NCBI GenBank assembly: GCA_023228765.1
Contig: JALOAM010000077.1
Location: forward strand, 1-14,473
DNA from: Dehalococcoidia bacterium
GTDB lineage: Bacteria; Chloroflexota; Dehalococcoidia; UBA2979
DNA: 14,473 bases
Direction of reading: 5' to 3'
Under the pieces are notes generated by a model. That model worked only from the letters and a program-made list of their open reading frames with translations, did no database searches and was not told the DNA's origin. This document shows positions 1 to 7,666 of this stretch, piece by piece (position 1 is the stretch's first letter; each line of letters opens with the position of its first letter). The position numbers and the translations under genes were made by a program.

Positions 1-924
1 GAGCCCGCGCCCGTCGACCTCATCCGGAAGGACGTCCGTGAGCTGACCGCAAGCGATATCCCGGAGGTGGACGCGGTGGTCCACCTGGCCGCGCTCTCCA
101 ACGATGCGCTGGGCCACGTATCGCCGGACATCACCCACGAGGTCAACACCCTCTCCACGCTCCGCGTCGCCGAGCTGGCGCGGTCGCGAGGTGTCCAGCG
201 GTTCGTGTTCGCGTCCTCCTGCAGCCTCTACGGCGCGGGCGAGGGTGACACACCGCTGGACGAGCACGCGGACATGCACCCGCAGACCGCCTATGGCCGC
301 TCGAAGCAGGACTCCGAGGCCGGCCTCACCAAGCTCGCGTCCGAAGACTTCAGCCCGGTCTACCTCCGCAACGCGACCGCCTACGGCTACTCGCCGCGGC
401 TGCGCGGGGACCTCGTCGTGAACGAGCTCGTCGCCCGCGCGCGCGTGGACGGCGTGGTGAAGCTCAACAGCGACGGCACCGCCTGGCGTCCCCTGGTCCA
501 CGTGGAGGACATCTGCCGCGCGGTCATCGCCGCGCTGCGCGCGCCTCGGGAGGTCGTCCACGACGAGGCGTTCAACGTGGGAGCCACGTCCGAGAACTTC
601 ACGATCCGCGAGATCGCGGAGCTGATCTGCTGGGCCGTGCCCGGCAGCCGCGTCGCCTTCGGTGATGGCGCGGGGCCGGATACGCGGTCGTATCGCGTGT
701 CCTTCGAGAAGCTCTCCGTCGCGATGCCGGAGGCGGTCCCGAAGTGGACGCTCCGGAAGGGCATCCGCCAGCTCCTGGACGCCTACGACGAGTACGGGAT
801 CACGGTCGAGGACCTCGTGCAATCGCGCTACTCGAGGATCTCGTGGCTCCTGAAGGAGCGCGACTCCGGCCGCCTGGACCAGTCGCTGCGCATGATCCGC
901 GCGTACGAGCGGGCGGCGTCATGA
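1..924 (+). CDS. NAD-dependent sugar epimerase/dehydratase (extended SDR), 5'-truncated by the window
   Basis: The reading frame is open from the first base, so the gene starts upstream; 307 residues are visible. The N-terminal GxxGxxG nucleotide-binding loop is therefore not seen. What is seen: a VVHLAA strand typical of extended SDRs, a Ser-rich catalytic strand (SSCS, about residues 72-75) and the YxxxK pair as YGRSK (about 98-102). These are followed by RNATAYG and a C-terminal substrate domain containing WRPLVHVEDICRA and FNVGA. Family members epimerise, reduce or dehydrate nucleotide-activated sugars in the cytoplasm; the exact reaction cannot be read from sequence. The stop overlaps the start of the next gene (ATGA at 921-924). 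The downstream methyltransferase and nucleotidyltransferase support a role in making an unusual activated deoxysugar. An internal GTG at 67 is too late to be the true start because homologous SDR sequence precedes it. Confidence 0.85.
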   Translation, partial: EPAPVDLIRKDVRELTASDIPEVDAVVHLAALSNDALGHVSPDITHEVNTLSTLRVAELARSRGVQRFVFASSCSLYGAGEGDTPLDEHADMHPQTAYGRSKQDSEAGLTKLASEDFSPVYLRNATAYGYSPRLRGDLVVNELVARARVDGVVKLNSDGTAWRPLVHVEDICRAVIAALRAPREVVHDEAFNVGATSENFTIREIAELICWAVPGSRVAFGDGAGPDTRSYRVSFEKLSVAMPEAVPKWTLRKGIRQLLDAYDEYGITVEDLVQSRYSRISWLLKERDSGRLDQSLRMIRAYERAAS

Positions 925-2249
925 CCACGGACGTCTCGCCCTCGACCGCCGCCCCGCGCCGCGCGACGTACGAGGAGCTCCAGCACACGGACGCGGCGAC
1001 CTACCACTGCACCGCCTGCGGCGCGCCTCTGACGGAGGCGTTCGCGGACCTGGGGATGCAGCCACCCTGCCAGGCGTTCGTCTCGCCGGCGATCGCGGCG
1101 TCCATGGAGCCGTTCTATCCGCTGATCGCGTACGTCTGCTCGGAGTGCTTCCTCGTGCAGGCGCCCTCCAGCGTGGCGCCGGACGAGATCTTCACGGACT
1201 ACGCCTACTTCTCCTCGTTCTCCACGTCGTGGCTGGATCACGCCGCGCGGTACGTCGCGATGGCCACCAGGCGTTTCGGCCTCGACGGCGACTCCTTCGT
1301 CATCGAGATGGCGAGCAACGACGGCTACCTGCTCCGCAACTTCGTGGAGCGCCAGATCCCCTGCCTCGGGATCGAGCCCGCGGTCAACGTCGCGAAAGCC
1401 GCCGCCGAGGTAGGCGTGCCGACGATGACGGAGTTCTTCACGACCGCCCTCGGGCGGAAGCTCGCGAGCGAGGGCGTCACGGCCGACCTGATGATCGGCA
1501 ACAACGTGCTCGCGCAGTGCCCGGACCTGGAGGACTTCATCGGCGGCGTGGCCGAGGTCCTCAAGCCGGACGGGGTGCTCACGCTGGAGTTCCCGCACCT
1601 GGTCCGGCTGATCGAGGGCCGCCAGTTCGACACGATCTATCACGAGCACTTCTACTACTTCTCCCTGATGACGGTGGAGGCGCTCCTCGGGCGGCACGGC
1701 CTCCGTGTCTTCGACGTCGAGGAGCTGCCGACGCACGGCGGATCGATCCGCGTGTACGGCTGCCGGGTGAACGGCGCGCACGAGACCACCGAGCGTGTCC
1801 CGGTGATGCAGGCGATGGAGCGCGAGTACGGCCTCGGGTCGCTGGAGCGCTACCAGGCGTTCCAGCAGGAGGTCCTGCAGGCGAAGCGTTCCGCCCTGCG
1901 CTTCCTGATCGATGCGAAGGAAGCCGGCAAGCGGGTCGTGGGCTACGGCGCCGCGGGGAAGGGCAACACCCTCCTCAACTACTGCGGCATCCGCACGGAC
2001 TTCCTCGACTACCTCGTGGACCTCAATCCAGTGAAGCAGGGGCTGCTGGCCACCGGTTCGCGCATCCCCGTGGCAGGGCCGGAACGCCTGAGGGCGGACC
2101 GGCCGGACTACGTGGTGATCATGCCGTGGAACCTGAAGGACGAGATCGCAGAGCAGCACTCCTACATCCGGGAGTGGGGCGGTCGGTTCGTCACGTTCCT
2201 CCCAGATGTCCGCGTCCTGGGTGACGATGGGGAATGGAAGCTCTTGTGA
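921..2249 (+). CDS. Sugar C-methyltransferase, NovU/TylC3-like, class I SAM-dependent
   Basis: A 442-residue protein with the three-part layout of nucleotide-sugar C-methyltransferases. An N-terminal zinc-binding region carries C30-x2-C33 and C73-x2-C76. A central Rossmann SAM domain has its glycine-loop equivalent at 129-137 (EMASNDGYL). A C-terminal domain has a second nucleotide-type loop, GYGAAGKGNT (341-350). The YHEH at 240-243 matches the Tyr/Glu/His catalytic cluster known from TcaB9-type enzymes, which methylate C-3 of dTDP-4-keto sugars. The length is close to the usual 400-420 residues. The start at 921 is chosen because it gives an ATGA overlap with the preceding gene; extending upstream adds only low-complexity sequence. 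The likely substrate is a 4-keto-deoxy sugar bound to a nucleotide, made by neighbouring or external enzymes. The family assignment is strong; the sugar and the position methylated are inferred. Confidence 0.88.
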   Translation: MTTDVSPSTAAPRRATYEELQHTDAATYHCTACGAPLTEAFADLGMQPPCQAFVSPAIAASMEPFYPLIAYVCSECFLVQAPSSVAPDEIFTDYAYFSSFSTSWLDHAARYVAMATRRFGLDGDSFVIEMASNDGYLLRNFVERQIPCLGIEPAVNVAKAAAEVGVPTMTEFFTTALGRKLASEGVTADLMIGNNVLAQCPDLEDFIGGVAEVLKPDGVLTLEFPHLVRLIEGRQFDTIYHEHFYYFSLMTVEALLGRHGLRVFDVEELPTHGGSIRVYGCRVNGAHETTERVPVMQAMEREYGLGSLERYQAFQQEVLQAKRSALRFLIDAKEAGKRVVGYGAAGKGNTLLNYCGIRTDFLDYLVDLNPVKQGLLATGSRIPVAGPERLRADRPDYVVIMPWNLKDEIAEQHSYIREWGGRFVTFLPDVRVLGDDGEWKLL

Positions 2250-3070
2250 AGGTCGTGTTGTTCTGCGGCGGTTACGGCACACGGATGCGCGAGTACTCGG
2301 ACCGCGTCCCGAAGCCCCTCGTCCCCATCGGTAGCCGGCCGATCATCTGGCACATCATGAAGTACTACGCCCACTTCGGGCACAAGGAGTTCATCCTGTG
2401 CCTCGGCTATCAGGGCGAGGTGATCAAGCGGTACTTCCTGGACTACGAGGAGACGCTGTCCAACGACTTCGTCATGACGAATGGCGGAGCGGACGTCCAG
2501 CTCCTCGATCGCGACATCAGCGACTGGAAGATCACCTTCATCGACACCGGCCTGCAGTCGAACGTCGGCGAGCGCCTGTGGCGCGTCCGGCACCTGCTGC
2601 AGGACGACGAGATGTTCATCGCGAACTACAGCGACGGCCTGACGGACGCCTACCTCCCGGACCTGGAGGAGCGCGTCCGGCACTCTGACGCCGTCGGCGG
2701 CTTCCTCGCGGTGCGTCCGCCGTACTCGTTCCACGCCGTGGACACGGAACTGGACGGCACCGTGCGGTCCGTCCACGACATCACGAGGACGGACCTGCGC
2801 ATCAACGGCGGCTACTTCGTCTTCACGCCCGAGCTGTTCGACTACATGCGCGAGGGCGAGGAGCTCGTCGTCGAGCCGTTCCAGCGGCTCATCGACGCGG
2901 GCCGTCTGACCTCGATCCCCTACGACGGCTTCTGGATGTCCATGGACACGTTCAAGGAGAAGCAGCACCTGGACGACATGTACGCCCGCGGTGTGCGCCC
3001 GTGGCAGGTCTGGAACGCACGGCAGGACGTCGTCCTGGCAGCGGAGGGGGGCCGGCCATTCTCCGCCTGA
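2246..3070 (+). CDS. Glucose-1-phosphate cytidylyltransferase-like sugar nucleotidyltransferase (RfbF/DdhA type)
   Basis: A 274-residue GT-A-fold nucleotidyltransferase. The N-terminal signature is GGYGTR (8-13) followed by a lysine in VPKPL (21-25), which binds the NTP. RPIIWHIMKYY, NYSDG (127-131, with the metal-binding Asp130), INGGYF (186-191) and GFWMSMDT (228-235) resemble RfbF more than RmlA or GalU. RfbF makes CDP-glucose from CTP and glucose-1-phosphate, the entry to CDP-linked dideoxy and branched sugars. I prefer the GTG at 2246, which starts the protein as MKVVLF as in RfbF, gives a GTGA overlap with the methyltransferase stop and has a GGAAG about 5 bases upstream. An ATG at 2234 would add four residues but has no room for a ribosome site. 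Use of CTP rather than UTP or dTTP is inferred from similarity. No CDP-glucose 4,6-dehydratase is visible in the window. Confidence 0.82.
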   Translation: MKVVLFCGGYGTRMREYSDRVPKPLVPIGSRPIIWHIMKYYAHFGHKEFILCLGYQGEVIKRYFLDYEETLSNDFVMTNGGADVQLLDRDISDWKITFIDTGLQSNVGERLWRVRHLLQDDEMFIANYSDGLTDAYLPDLEERVRHSDAVGGFLAVRPPYSFHAVDTELDGTVRSVHDITRTDLRINGGYFVFTPELFDYMREGEELVVEPFQRLIDAGRLTSIPYDGFWMSMDTFKEKQHLDDMYARGVRPWQVWNARQDVVLAAEGGRPFSA

Positions 3071-3099
3071 CCACGACCCACCACGACACGCTGGGAGGG

Positions 3100-3813
3100 A
3101 TGCTGCGCCAGCCGCTGCGCATCCTCGCCATCGGCGCGCACTGCGACGATATCGAGATCGGCCTCGGCGGCACGCTGCTCGAGCTCGCCCGCTCGGAGGA
3201 CGTGGAGGTGGACTGGTTCGTCCTCACCTCCACGCCGGAGCGCGCGCAGGAGACCCTCGCGAGCGCGGACAGCTTCCTCGGCCGGCACGGCGGGCAGTAC
3301 GGCTCCGACCGCGTGCGCATCCACGACTTCCGGGACGGCTTCCTGCCGTACCAGGGCATCGAGGTCAAAGAGGCGTTCGAGGCCCTGAAGGCGCACGTCC
3401 AGCCGGACGTCATCTTCACCCACTCCCGGGACGACTCGCACCAGGACCACCGCTTCGTCGCGGAGCTGACCTGGAACACGTGGCGCAACCACTTGATCTT
3501 CGAATATGAGATCCCGAAGTACGACGGCGACCTGGGCCCGATGAGCGCCTACGTGGAGGTGTCCGAGGAGCACGTCCGCGAGAAGTGGGAGCTCCTCCGG
3601 CGGCACTACCCGTCTCAGCACAGCCGCCAGTGGTTCACGGAGGACACCTTCCGCGGCCTGATGCGCCTCCGCGGCGTGGAGGCGAACGCACCCAGCGGCT
3701 ACGCGGAGGCGTTCCGCGCGCGGAAGCTGCTCATGGACCTCGTGCCTCGCTCCAGCTCGTCCGAGGCCGGCATCCCCGTGTTCGCCGGCGTGAGCGAGGG
3801 ACTCTCGCGATGA
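3100..3813 (+). CDS. PIG-L family deacetylase (LmbE-like)
   Basis: A 237-residue protein of the PIG-L/LmbE superfamily, zinc-dependent de-N-acetylases acting on GlcNAc-containing lipids and small glycosides. The first metal motif is AHCDD (13-17), matching the family AHxDD, with H14 and D17 as expected zinc ligands. The second is DDSHQDHR (111-118), matching the DxHxDH motif, with H117 as the third ligand. VIFTHSRDD leads into it as usual. The ATG at 3100 is the first plausible start after the previous stop (3070); the GGGAGGG abutting it is closer than ideal, so the start is moderately sure. The gene ends in an ATGA overlap with the next methyltransferase. In this operon it probably removes an acetyl group from an amino sugar of the glycan or of its lipid-linked precursor; the substrate is not determined. 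Confidence 0.87.
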   Translation: MLRQPLRILAIGAHCDDIEIGLGGTLLELARSEDVEVDWFVLTSTPERAQETLASADSFLGRHGGQYGSDRVRIHDFRDGFLPYQGIEVKEAFEALKAHVQPDVIFTHSRDDSHQDHRFVAELTWNTWRNHLIFEYEIPKYDGDLGPMSAYVEVSEEHVREKWELLRRHYPSQHSRQWFTEDTFRGLMRLRGVEANAPSGYAEAFRARKLLMDLVPRSSSSEAGIPVFAGVSEGLSR

Positions 3814-5060
3814 CCGACCCCGGCGCCCTCGTGCTGCCCCAGTCCTCCCGCACGGCCCGTCCGGCGGACGGCCTCGCGACTCGCGATCCGCGGCGCTGCC
3901 CGGCGTGTGGCCGGGGCGCCCTGGACGTGTTCTTCCAGCAGCATCAGGTGCCGGTGACCAGCAATGTCTCCTTCCGCTCGCGGGAGGAGGCGCTCGCGGT
4001 TCCGCGAGGCGACATCCGTCTCGCGTTCTGCCACGCCTGCGGCATGATCACGAACGTCGCGTTCGAGGATCAGCCCGTGGGTGACGAGGTGGAGACGAGC
4101 CAGGCCGGCTCGCCCCGCTTCCAGGAGTACGCGACCCACCTCGCGCGCACGTGGATCGACCGGTACGCCCTCCGCGGTGAGACCGTCCTCGAGATCGGCT
4201 GCGGGCGCGGCGAGTTCCTCGACACGATGGTGCAGCAGGGCGCCGGACACGGCGTCGGCGTCGACCCCGTGCTCGCGGGCGCGGACGCGCCGTCGAGCAC
4301 CGAGCGCGTGACATACGTCGGCGAGTTCTTCCGTGCCACGCACCTCGACGCGTCCGTGCGCGCCGTGATCTGCCGTCACACGCTCGAGCACATCTACGAC
4401 ACCGCCGAGTTCCTCGACGCGCTGCGCGAGGCGATCGGCGATCGCGACATGGTGGTGCTGTTCGAAGTGCCAGACGTGGAGCGCATCCTGGCAGAGGCCG
4501 CGTTCCACGACATCTACTACGAGCACTGCACGTACTTCAGCGCGGGCTCCCTCGGACGGCTGTTCCGGCACTCGGGGTTCGAGGTGCTGCGCCTGGACCG
4601 GACGTACGCCGATCAGTACCTCGTGATCGAGGCGCGCCCCGCCCGAGGCGTGCCGGCAGCTCCGGCGACCGATGGCGACGACCGCTCTCGCCTCTGGCGG
4701 GGGACGCAGGACCTGCGCGCCGGCTACGTCCGCGGCGTCGCGCACATGGACCAGCTGCTCCGCACCGCCGCCGAGGAAGGCGAGCGCGTGGCGTTCTGGG
4801 GCGCCGGCTCGAAGGCGACGGCCTTCCTCACGGCGCTGTCGGAGGACGCCCCTGTCGACTGCGTCGTCGACATCAACCCCCGCAAGTGGGGGACGTACAT
4901 CGCGGGGACCGGCCATGCCGTGGTGTCGCCGGAGCACCTGCGGGAGGTGCGTCCCGGCCTCGTAGTCCTGATGAACCCCGCGTATCGAGCAGAGGTGGCG
5001 CGCATGCTGGCCGACCTGGAGGTCGACGCGCGCCTGATCGGACCGGACGGCGATGAGTAG
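3810..5060 (+). CDS. Second class I SAM-dependent methyltransferase with sugar C-methyltransferase architecture
   Basis: A 416-residue protein with the same three-part layout as the methyltransferase at 921-2249, but clearly diverged. Zinc cysteines are C30-x2-C33 and C74-x2-C77. The SAM loop is canonical here, LEIGCGRGEFLD (127-138), followed by a strand ending in GVGVDP. The catalytic-cluster region reads YYEH (236-239) instead of YHEH. The C-terminal domain has WGAGSK (330-335) and VVDINPRKWG, as in C-methyltransferase C-terminal domains. Its start forms an ATGA overlap with the deacetylase stop, and its end overlaps the next gene by 8 bp, so expression is probably coupled. It may methylate a different carbon or a different sugar from the first enzyme, or act on an intermediate made after deacetylation. 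The family is well supported; the substrate is unknown. Confidence 0.86.
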   Translation: MTDPGALVLPQSSRTARPADGLATRDPRRCPACGRGALDVFFQQHQVPVTSNVSFRSREEALAVPRGDIRLAFCHACGMITNVAFEDQPVGDEVETSQAGSPRFQEYATHLARTWIDRYALRGETVLEIGCGRGEFLDTMVQQGAGHGVGVDPVLAGADAPSSTERVTYVGEFFRATHLDASVRAVICRHTLEHIYDTAEFLDALREAIGDRDMVVLFEVPDVERILAEAAFHDIYYEHCTYFSAGSLGRLFRHSGFEVLRLDRTYADQYLVIEARPARGVPAAPATDGDDRSRLWRGTQDLRAGYVRGVAHMDQLLRTAAEEGERVAFWGAGSKATAFLTALSEDAPVDCVVDINPRKWGTYIAGTGHAVVSPEHLREVRPGLVVLMNPAYRAEVARMLADLEVDARLIGPDGDE

Positions 5061-6054
5061 CGCGACCCTGGAACGACCTGCGGCCCCACCCGCCCCCGCG
5101 AAGCGACCGTCGCGGACCGAGGCCGGGCTCGAAGCCGAGAAGGCCTCGGTCGACCTCGATCAGCACGTCCCGCGCGTGAGCGTCGGGCTGCCCGTCTACA
5201 ACGGCGCGGCCTACGTCGAGCGTGCGCTGGAGTCGCTGCTGGGACAGGACTTCGAGGACTTCGAACTCGTCATCTCGGACAACGGCTCCACAGACGGCAC
5301 GGAGGCGATCTGCCGCCGGATCGCCGCCAGCGATCCGCGGGTCCGCTACTACCGCGAAGAGCAGAACCACGGCGCGGCCTGGAACTTCAACCGCGTGTTC
5401 GAGCTCGCCCGGGGCGAGTATTTCCGCTGGGCCTGCCACGACGACTCCTGTGAGCCGACCCACCTCCGCCGGTGCGTGGAAGCGATGGACGAGGCGCCCG
5501 AGTCGGTGGTGCTCGTCTACAGCCGCACGATGCTGATCGACGAGCATGACACGCCGTTCTGGACCTCGGACGAGAACCTGGACACGCAGGGGATGGCACC
5601 ACACCAGCGGATGCGCCGGATCGCGGAGCGGCTGCGGTACTCGAACGTTCTGTATGGCCTCACACGGCGCGAGGCGCTGGAGCAGACGAGCCTGATCGGG
5701 CCGTACGAGTCGTCCGACTACGTGCTGCTCGTGCAGCTCGGGCTCCTCGGCGAGTTCGTGGAGATCCCGGCCTATCTCTTCCGCCGCCGCATCCACTCCG
5801 GCATGTCGAGGCAGGCGAACCGCTCCGCGGAGTCGGTGGCGGCCTGGTTCGCGGCCGGGAAGGGCCATGTGCCGCGACTCGCGCACGTGCGCCTCATGCG
5901 TGAGTACGCGAGGGCGGTCGCCCGAGCGCCGATGGGCCGCGTGGAGCGCATCCGCACCACGTTCGCCCTCTGGTACTGGTTCCGCCGCGGCGCCCGTCCG
6001 CTCGCGAAGGAGATCCTCGCCCTCCTGTCACCCCGGTACTCCGCATACCAGTGA
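5053..6054 (+). CDS. Glycosyltransferase family 2
   Basis: A 333-residue GT2 enzyme that would transfer a sugar from a nucleotide donor to a growing lipid-linked glycan on the cytoplasmic face. The GT-A domain starts near residue 42 (VSVGLPVYNGA) and carries the donor-binding DNGSTDGT (76-83). An acidic metal site in the position of the DxD motif reads HDDS (129-132). There is no long hydrophobic segment, so it is soluble or peripheral. The first 40 residues are an Ala/Pro/Arg/Glu-rich leader absent from most relatives. The start at 5053 overlaps the preceding gene by 8 bp; a later start is possible, but I see no better one. Donor and acceptor cannot be told from sequence. Confidence 0.87.
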   Translation: MSSATLERPAAPPAPAKRPSRTEAGLEAEKASVDLDQHVPRVSVGLPVYNGAAYVERALESLLGQDFEDFELVISDNGSTDGTEAICRRIAASDPRVRYYREEQNHGAAWNFNRVFELARGEYFRWACHDDSCEPTHLRRCVEAMDEAPESVVLVYSRTMLIDEHDTPFWTSDENLDTQGMAPHQRMRRIAERLRYSNVLYGLTRREALEQTSLIGPYESSDYVLLVQLGLLGEFVEIPAYLFRRRIHSGMSRQANRSAESVAAWFAAGKGHVPRLAHVRLMREYARAVARAPMGRVERIRTTFALWYWFRRGARPLAKEILALLSPRYSAYQ

Positions 6055-6078
6055 TCGAGGTCGTACTCGTGATCGAGG
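6051..6078 (+). repeat. Short direct repeat (GTGATCGAGG, period 18) across the GT2 stop codon
   Basis: The ten-base word GTGATCGAGG occurs at 6051-6060 and again at 6069-6078. The first copy contains the TGA stop of the GT2 gene (6052-6054). The second copy falls in the 31-bp gap and its GAGG merges into the purine-rich ribosome site before the flippase start. It looks like a small local duplication; any function is unknown. Confidence 0.6.
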
Positions 6079-6085
6079 CAGGCCG

Positions 6086-7666
6086 ATGACCCGAAGCGGT
6101 TGGCGGGCGCCCGGCTGGATGCCGGGGTGGGCCGAGTTCGCCTACCGCCCCGCGGCTGCGTTGGCCTCCCGGGGTCGGGCGATGGTCTATCGTCGGGCGA
6201 ACCCGGACAGCCTCGGCGGGCAGGTGGTGCTCAACAGCGGCTGGCTGATGGCTGAGCGCTTCATCCGCATGGGCCTCGGCTTCGTCGTCACCATCTGGGT
6301 CATCCGCTACCTGGAGGCGGACGCCTACGGCGTCCTCGCTTACGCGCTGTCTCTCACCCTGCTCGTGGACGTCATCGCCACCATGGGCATGCGCAGCATC
6401 GTCGTGCGCGAGCTGGTCGAGGATCCCGAGCGCGAGCCGGAGATCCTCGGCACCACGCTGGGGGTGAAGTTCGGTACCGCGGTGATCGCCGCGGCGCTGA
6501 TGATCGGCTTCGGCTGGCTCACGGCGTCTGGCTCAGAGGTCTTCCCGGTGCTGACCGTCCTTGCGCTCGCGCTGCCGATCAGCGCACTGTCCGCGCTGGA
6601 CCTCTCGTTCCAGGCGTCGCTCCAGTCGCAGTACGCCGTGGCCGCGCGCACCTCCGGCCTCGCGCTCGCCGCGCTCGTGCGCGTAGTGCTGCTGCTCGTG
6701 GGCGCGCCGCTCATCGCGTTCGCCATCGCGAGCGCGATCGAGCTGGGTTCGGTGGGGCTGGCGTTCGCGGGGATGTACGCGTGGAAGCGGGGGCGGAGGC
6801 GCCTCTTCGCGCTGCGCTTCCGGCGTCGGCGCGCGTGGTCGCTGATCTCCGTGTCGTGGCCGCTGTTCCTGTCCGCCCTCGCCGCCAGCGTCTACCTGAA
6901 GATCGACCAGGTGATGCTGCATGCGCTGACCAGCTCACGTGAGGTCGGCCAGTACGCGGCGGCCGCGCGGCTCTCCGAGATCTGGTACTTCATCCCGGTC
7001 GCCCTCGCGAGTTCGCTGCTGCCGATGCTCGTGATCCGCCGCGCGGAGGACGCCGCGGGCTACCGCTCCACCCTGCAGCGCGCGTTCGACGTGAACGCGT
7101 GGATGGCGATCGCGCTGGCGGGCGGCATCACCGTCGTCGCGATCCCGGCGGTCGCGATCCTCTATGGGCCGGACTTCCGGGAGACCGCGAACATCCTGAT
7201 GGTCCATGTCTGGGCCGCGCCGTTCATCTTCATGGGCACGGTCCTCGGGCGCGCCCTCATCGCCGAGGACCGCCGCGCGTTCGAGCTCTCGAGGCACACG
7301 GCGGGGGCGCTGCTGAACGTGACACTGAACTTCCTGCTGATCCCGGGCTACGGGGGGATGGGCGCGGCCGTGGCGACGGTCACCTCGTACGCCTTCGCCT
7401 CCTACTTCGCGTGCTTCTTCTACTCGCCCGCGCGCTTCCACATGCACCTGATGACGCGCGCCCTCCTCTGGCCCGTGCGCCTGTGGAGGCGCCCTTCCTC
7501 CCGAGGAGGGCCGGGCGGCGACGGTCCGCCGGAGATGCCGGGCCCGCGCGAGCCGGTCCTCTGGCCGGACGAGCCTCCGGCGCATCGCGCGCTCCATGAC
7601 GCACCTCAGACACCACGCATCCGATCGGGGTCGGCTCGAGTCCGCAGGACAAGGAGCCGGGTATGA
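6086..7666 (+). CDS. Oligosaccharide flippase, Wzx-like (MOP superfamily)
   Basis: A 526-residue integral membrane protein with about 12 hydrophobic helices between roughly residues 50 and 450. Examples are the segments around MGLGFVVTIWVI, AVIAAALMIGFGWL, LTVLALALPISAL and AIALAGGITVVAI. The arginine-rich loops face the cytoplasm. The layout, the early NSGWLMAERF and the LxADAYGVLAYA region are typical of Wzx-type exporters, which move lipid-linked oligosaccharide units across the inner membrane. ATG 6086 has GAGGCAGG just upstream; ATG 6182 is an alternative that would remove a 32-residue N-terminal leader. The last 80 or so residues form a Pro/Gly/Arg-rich hydrophilic tail not expected in the family core. 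The stop overlaps the next start (ATGA 7663-7666). It sits between glycosyltransferases, as expected for a capsule, O-antigen-like or exopolysaccharide locus. Confidence 0.85.
   Translation: MTRSGWRAPGWMPGWAEFAYRPAAALASRGRAMVYRRANPDSLGGQVVLNSGWLMAERFIRMGLGFVVTIWVIRYLEADAYGVLAYALSLTLLVDVIATMGMRSIVVRELVEDPEREPEILGTTLGVKFGTAVIAAALMIGFGWLTASGSEVFPVLTVLALALPISALSALDLSFQASLQSQYAVAARTSGLALAALVRVVLLLVGAPLIAFAIASAIELGSVGLAFAGMYAWKRGRRRLFALRFRRRRAWSLISVSWPLFLSALAASVYLKIDQVMLHALTSSREVGQYAAAARLSEIWYFIPVALASSLLPMLVIRRAEDAAGYRSTLQRAFDVNAWMAIALAGGITVVAIPAVAILYGPDFRETANILMVHVWAAPFIFMGTVLGRALIAEDRRAFELSRHTAGALLNVTLNFLLIPGYGGMGAAVATVTSYAFASYFACFFYSPARFHMHLMTRALLWPVRLWRRPSSRGGPGGDGPPEMPGPREPVLWPDEPPAHRALHDAPQTPRIRSGSARVRRTRSRV
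7651..7656 (+). promoter_or_regulatory. Shine-Dalgarno AAGGAG for the first GT4 gene
   Basis: AAGGAG lies 6 bases before ATG 7663, inside the end of the flippase gene. It is one of the clearest ribosome sites in the operon and fixes the start of the downstream glycosyltransferase. Confidence 0.7.

Noticed and set aside
828..2282. Long - strand open frame opposite the first methyltransferase
   Set aside because: High-GC antisense shadow: rich in Arg, Val, Glu and His with no domain, while the + strand frame is a complete recognisable enzyme.
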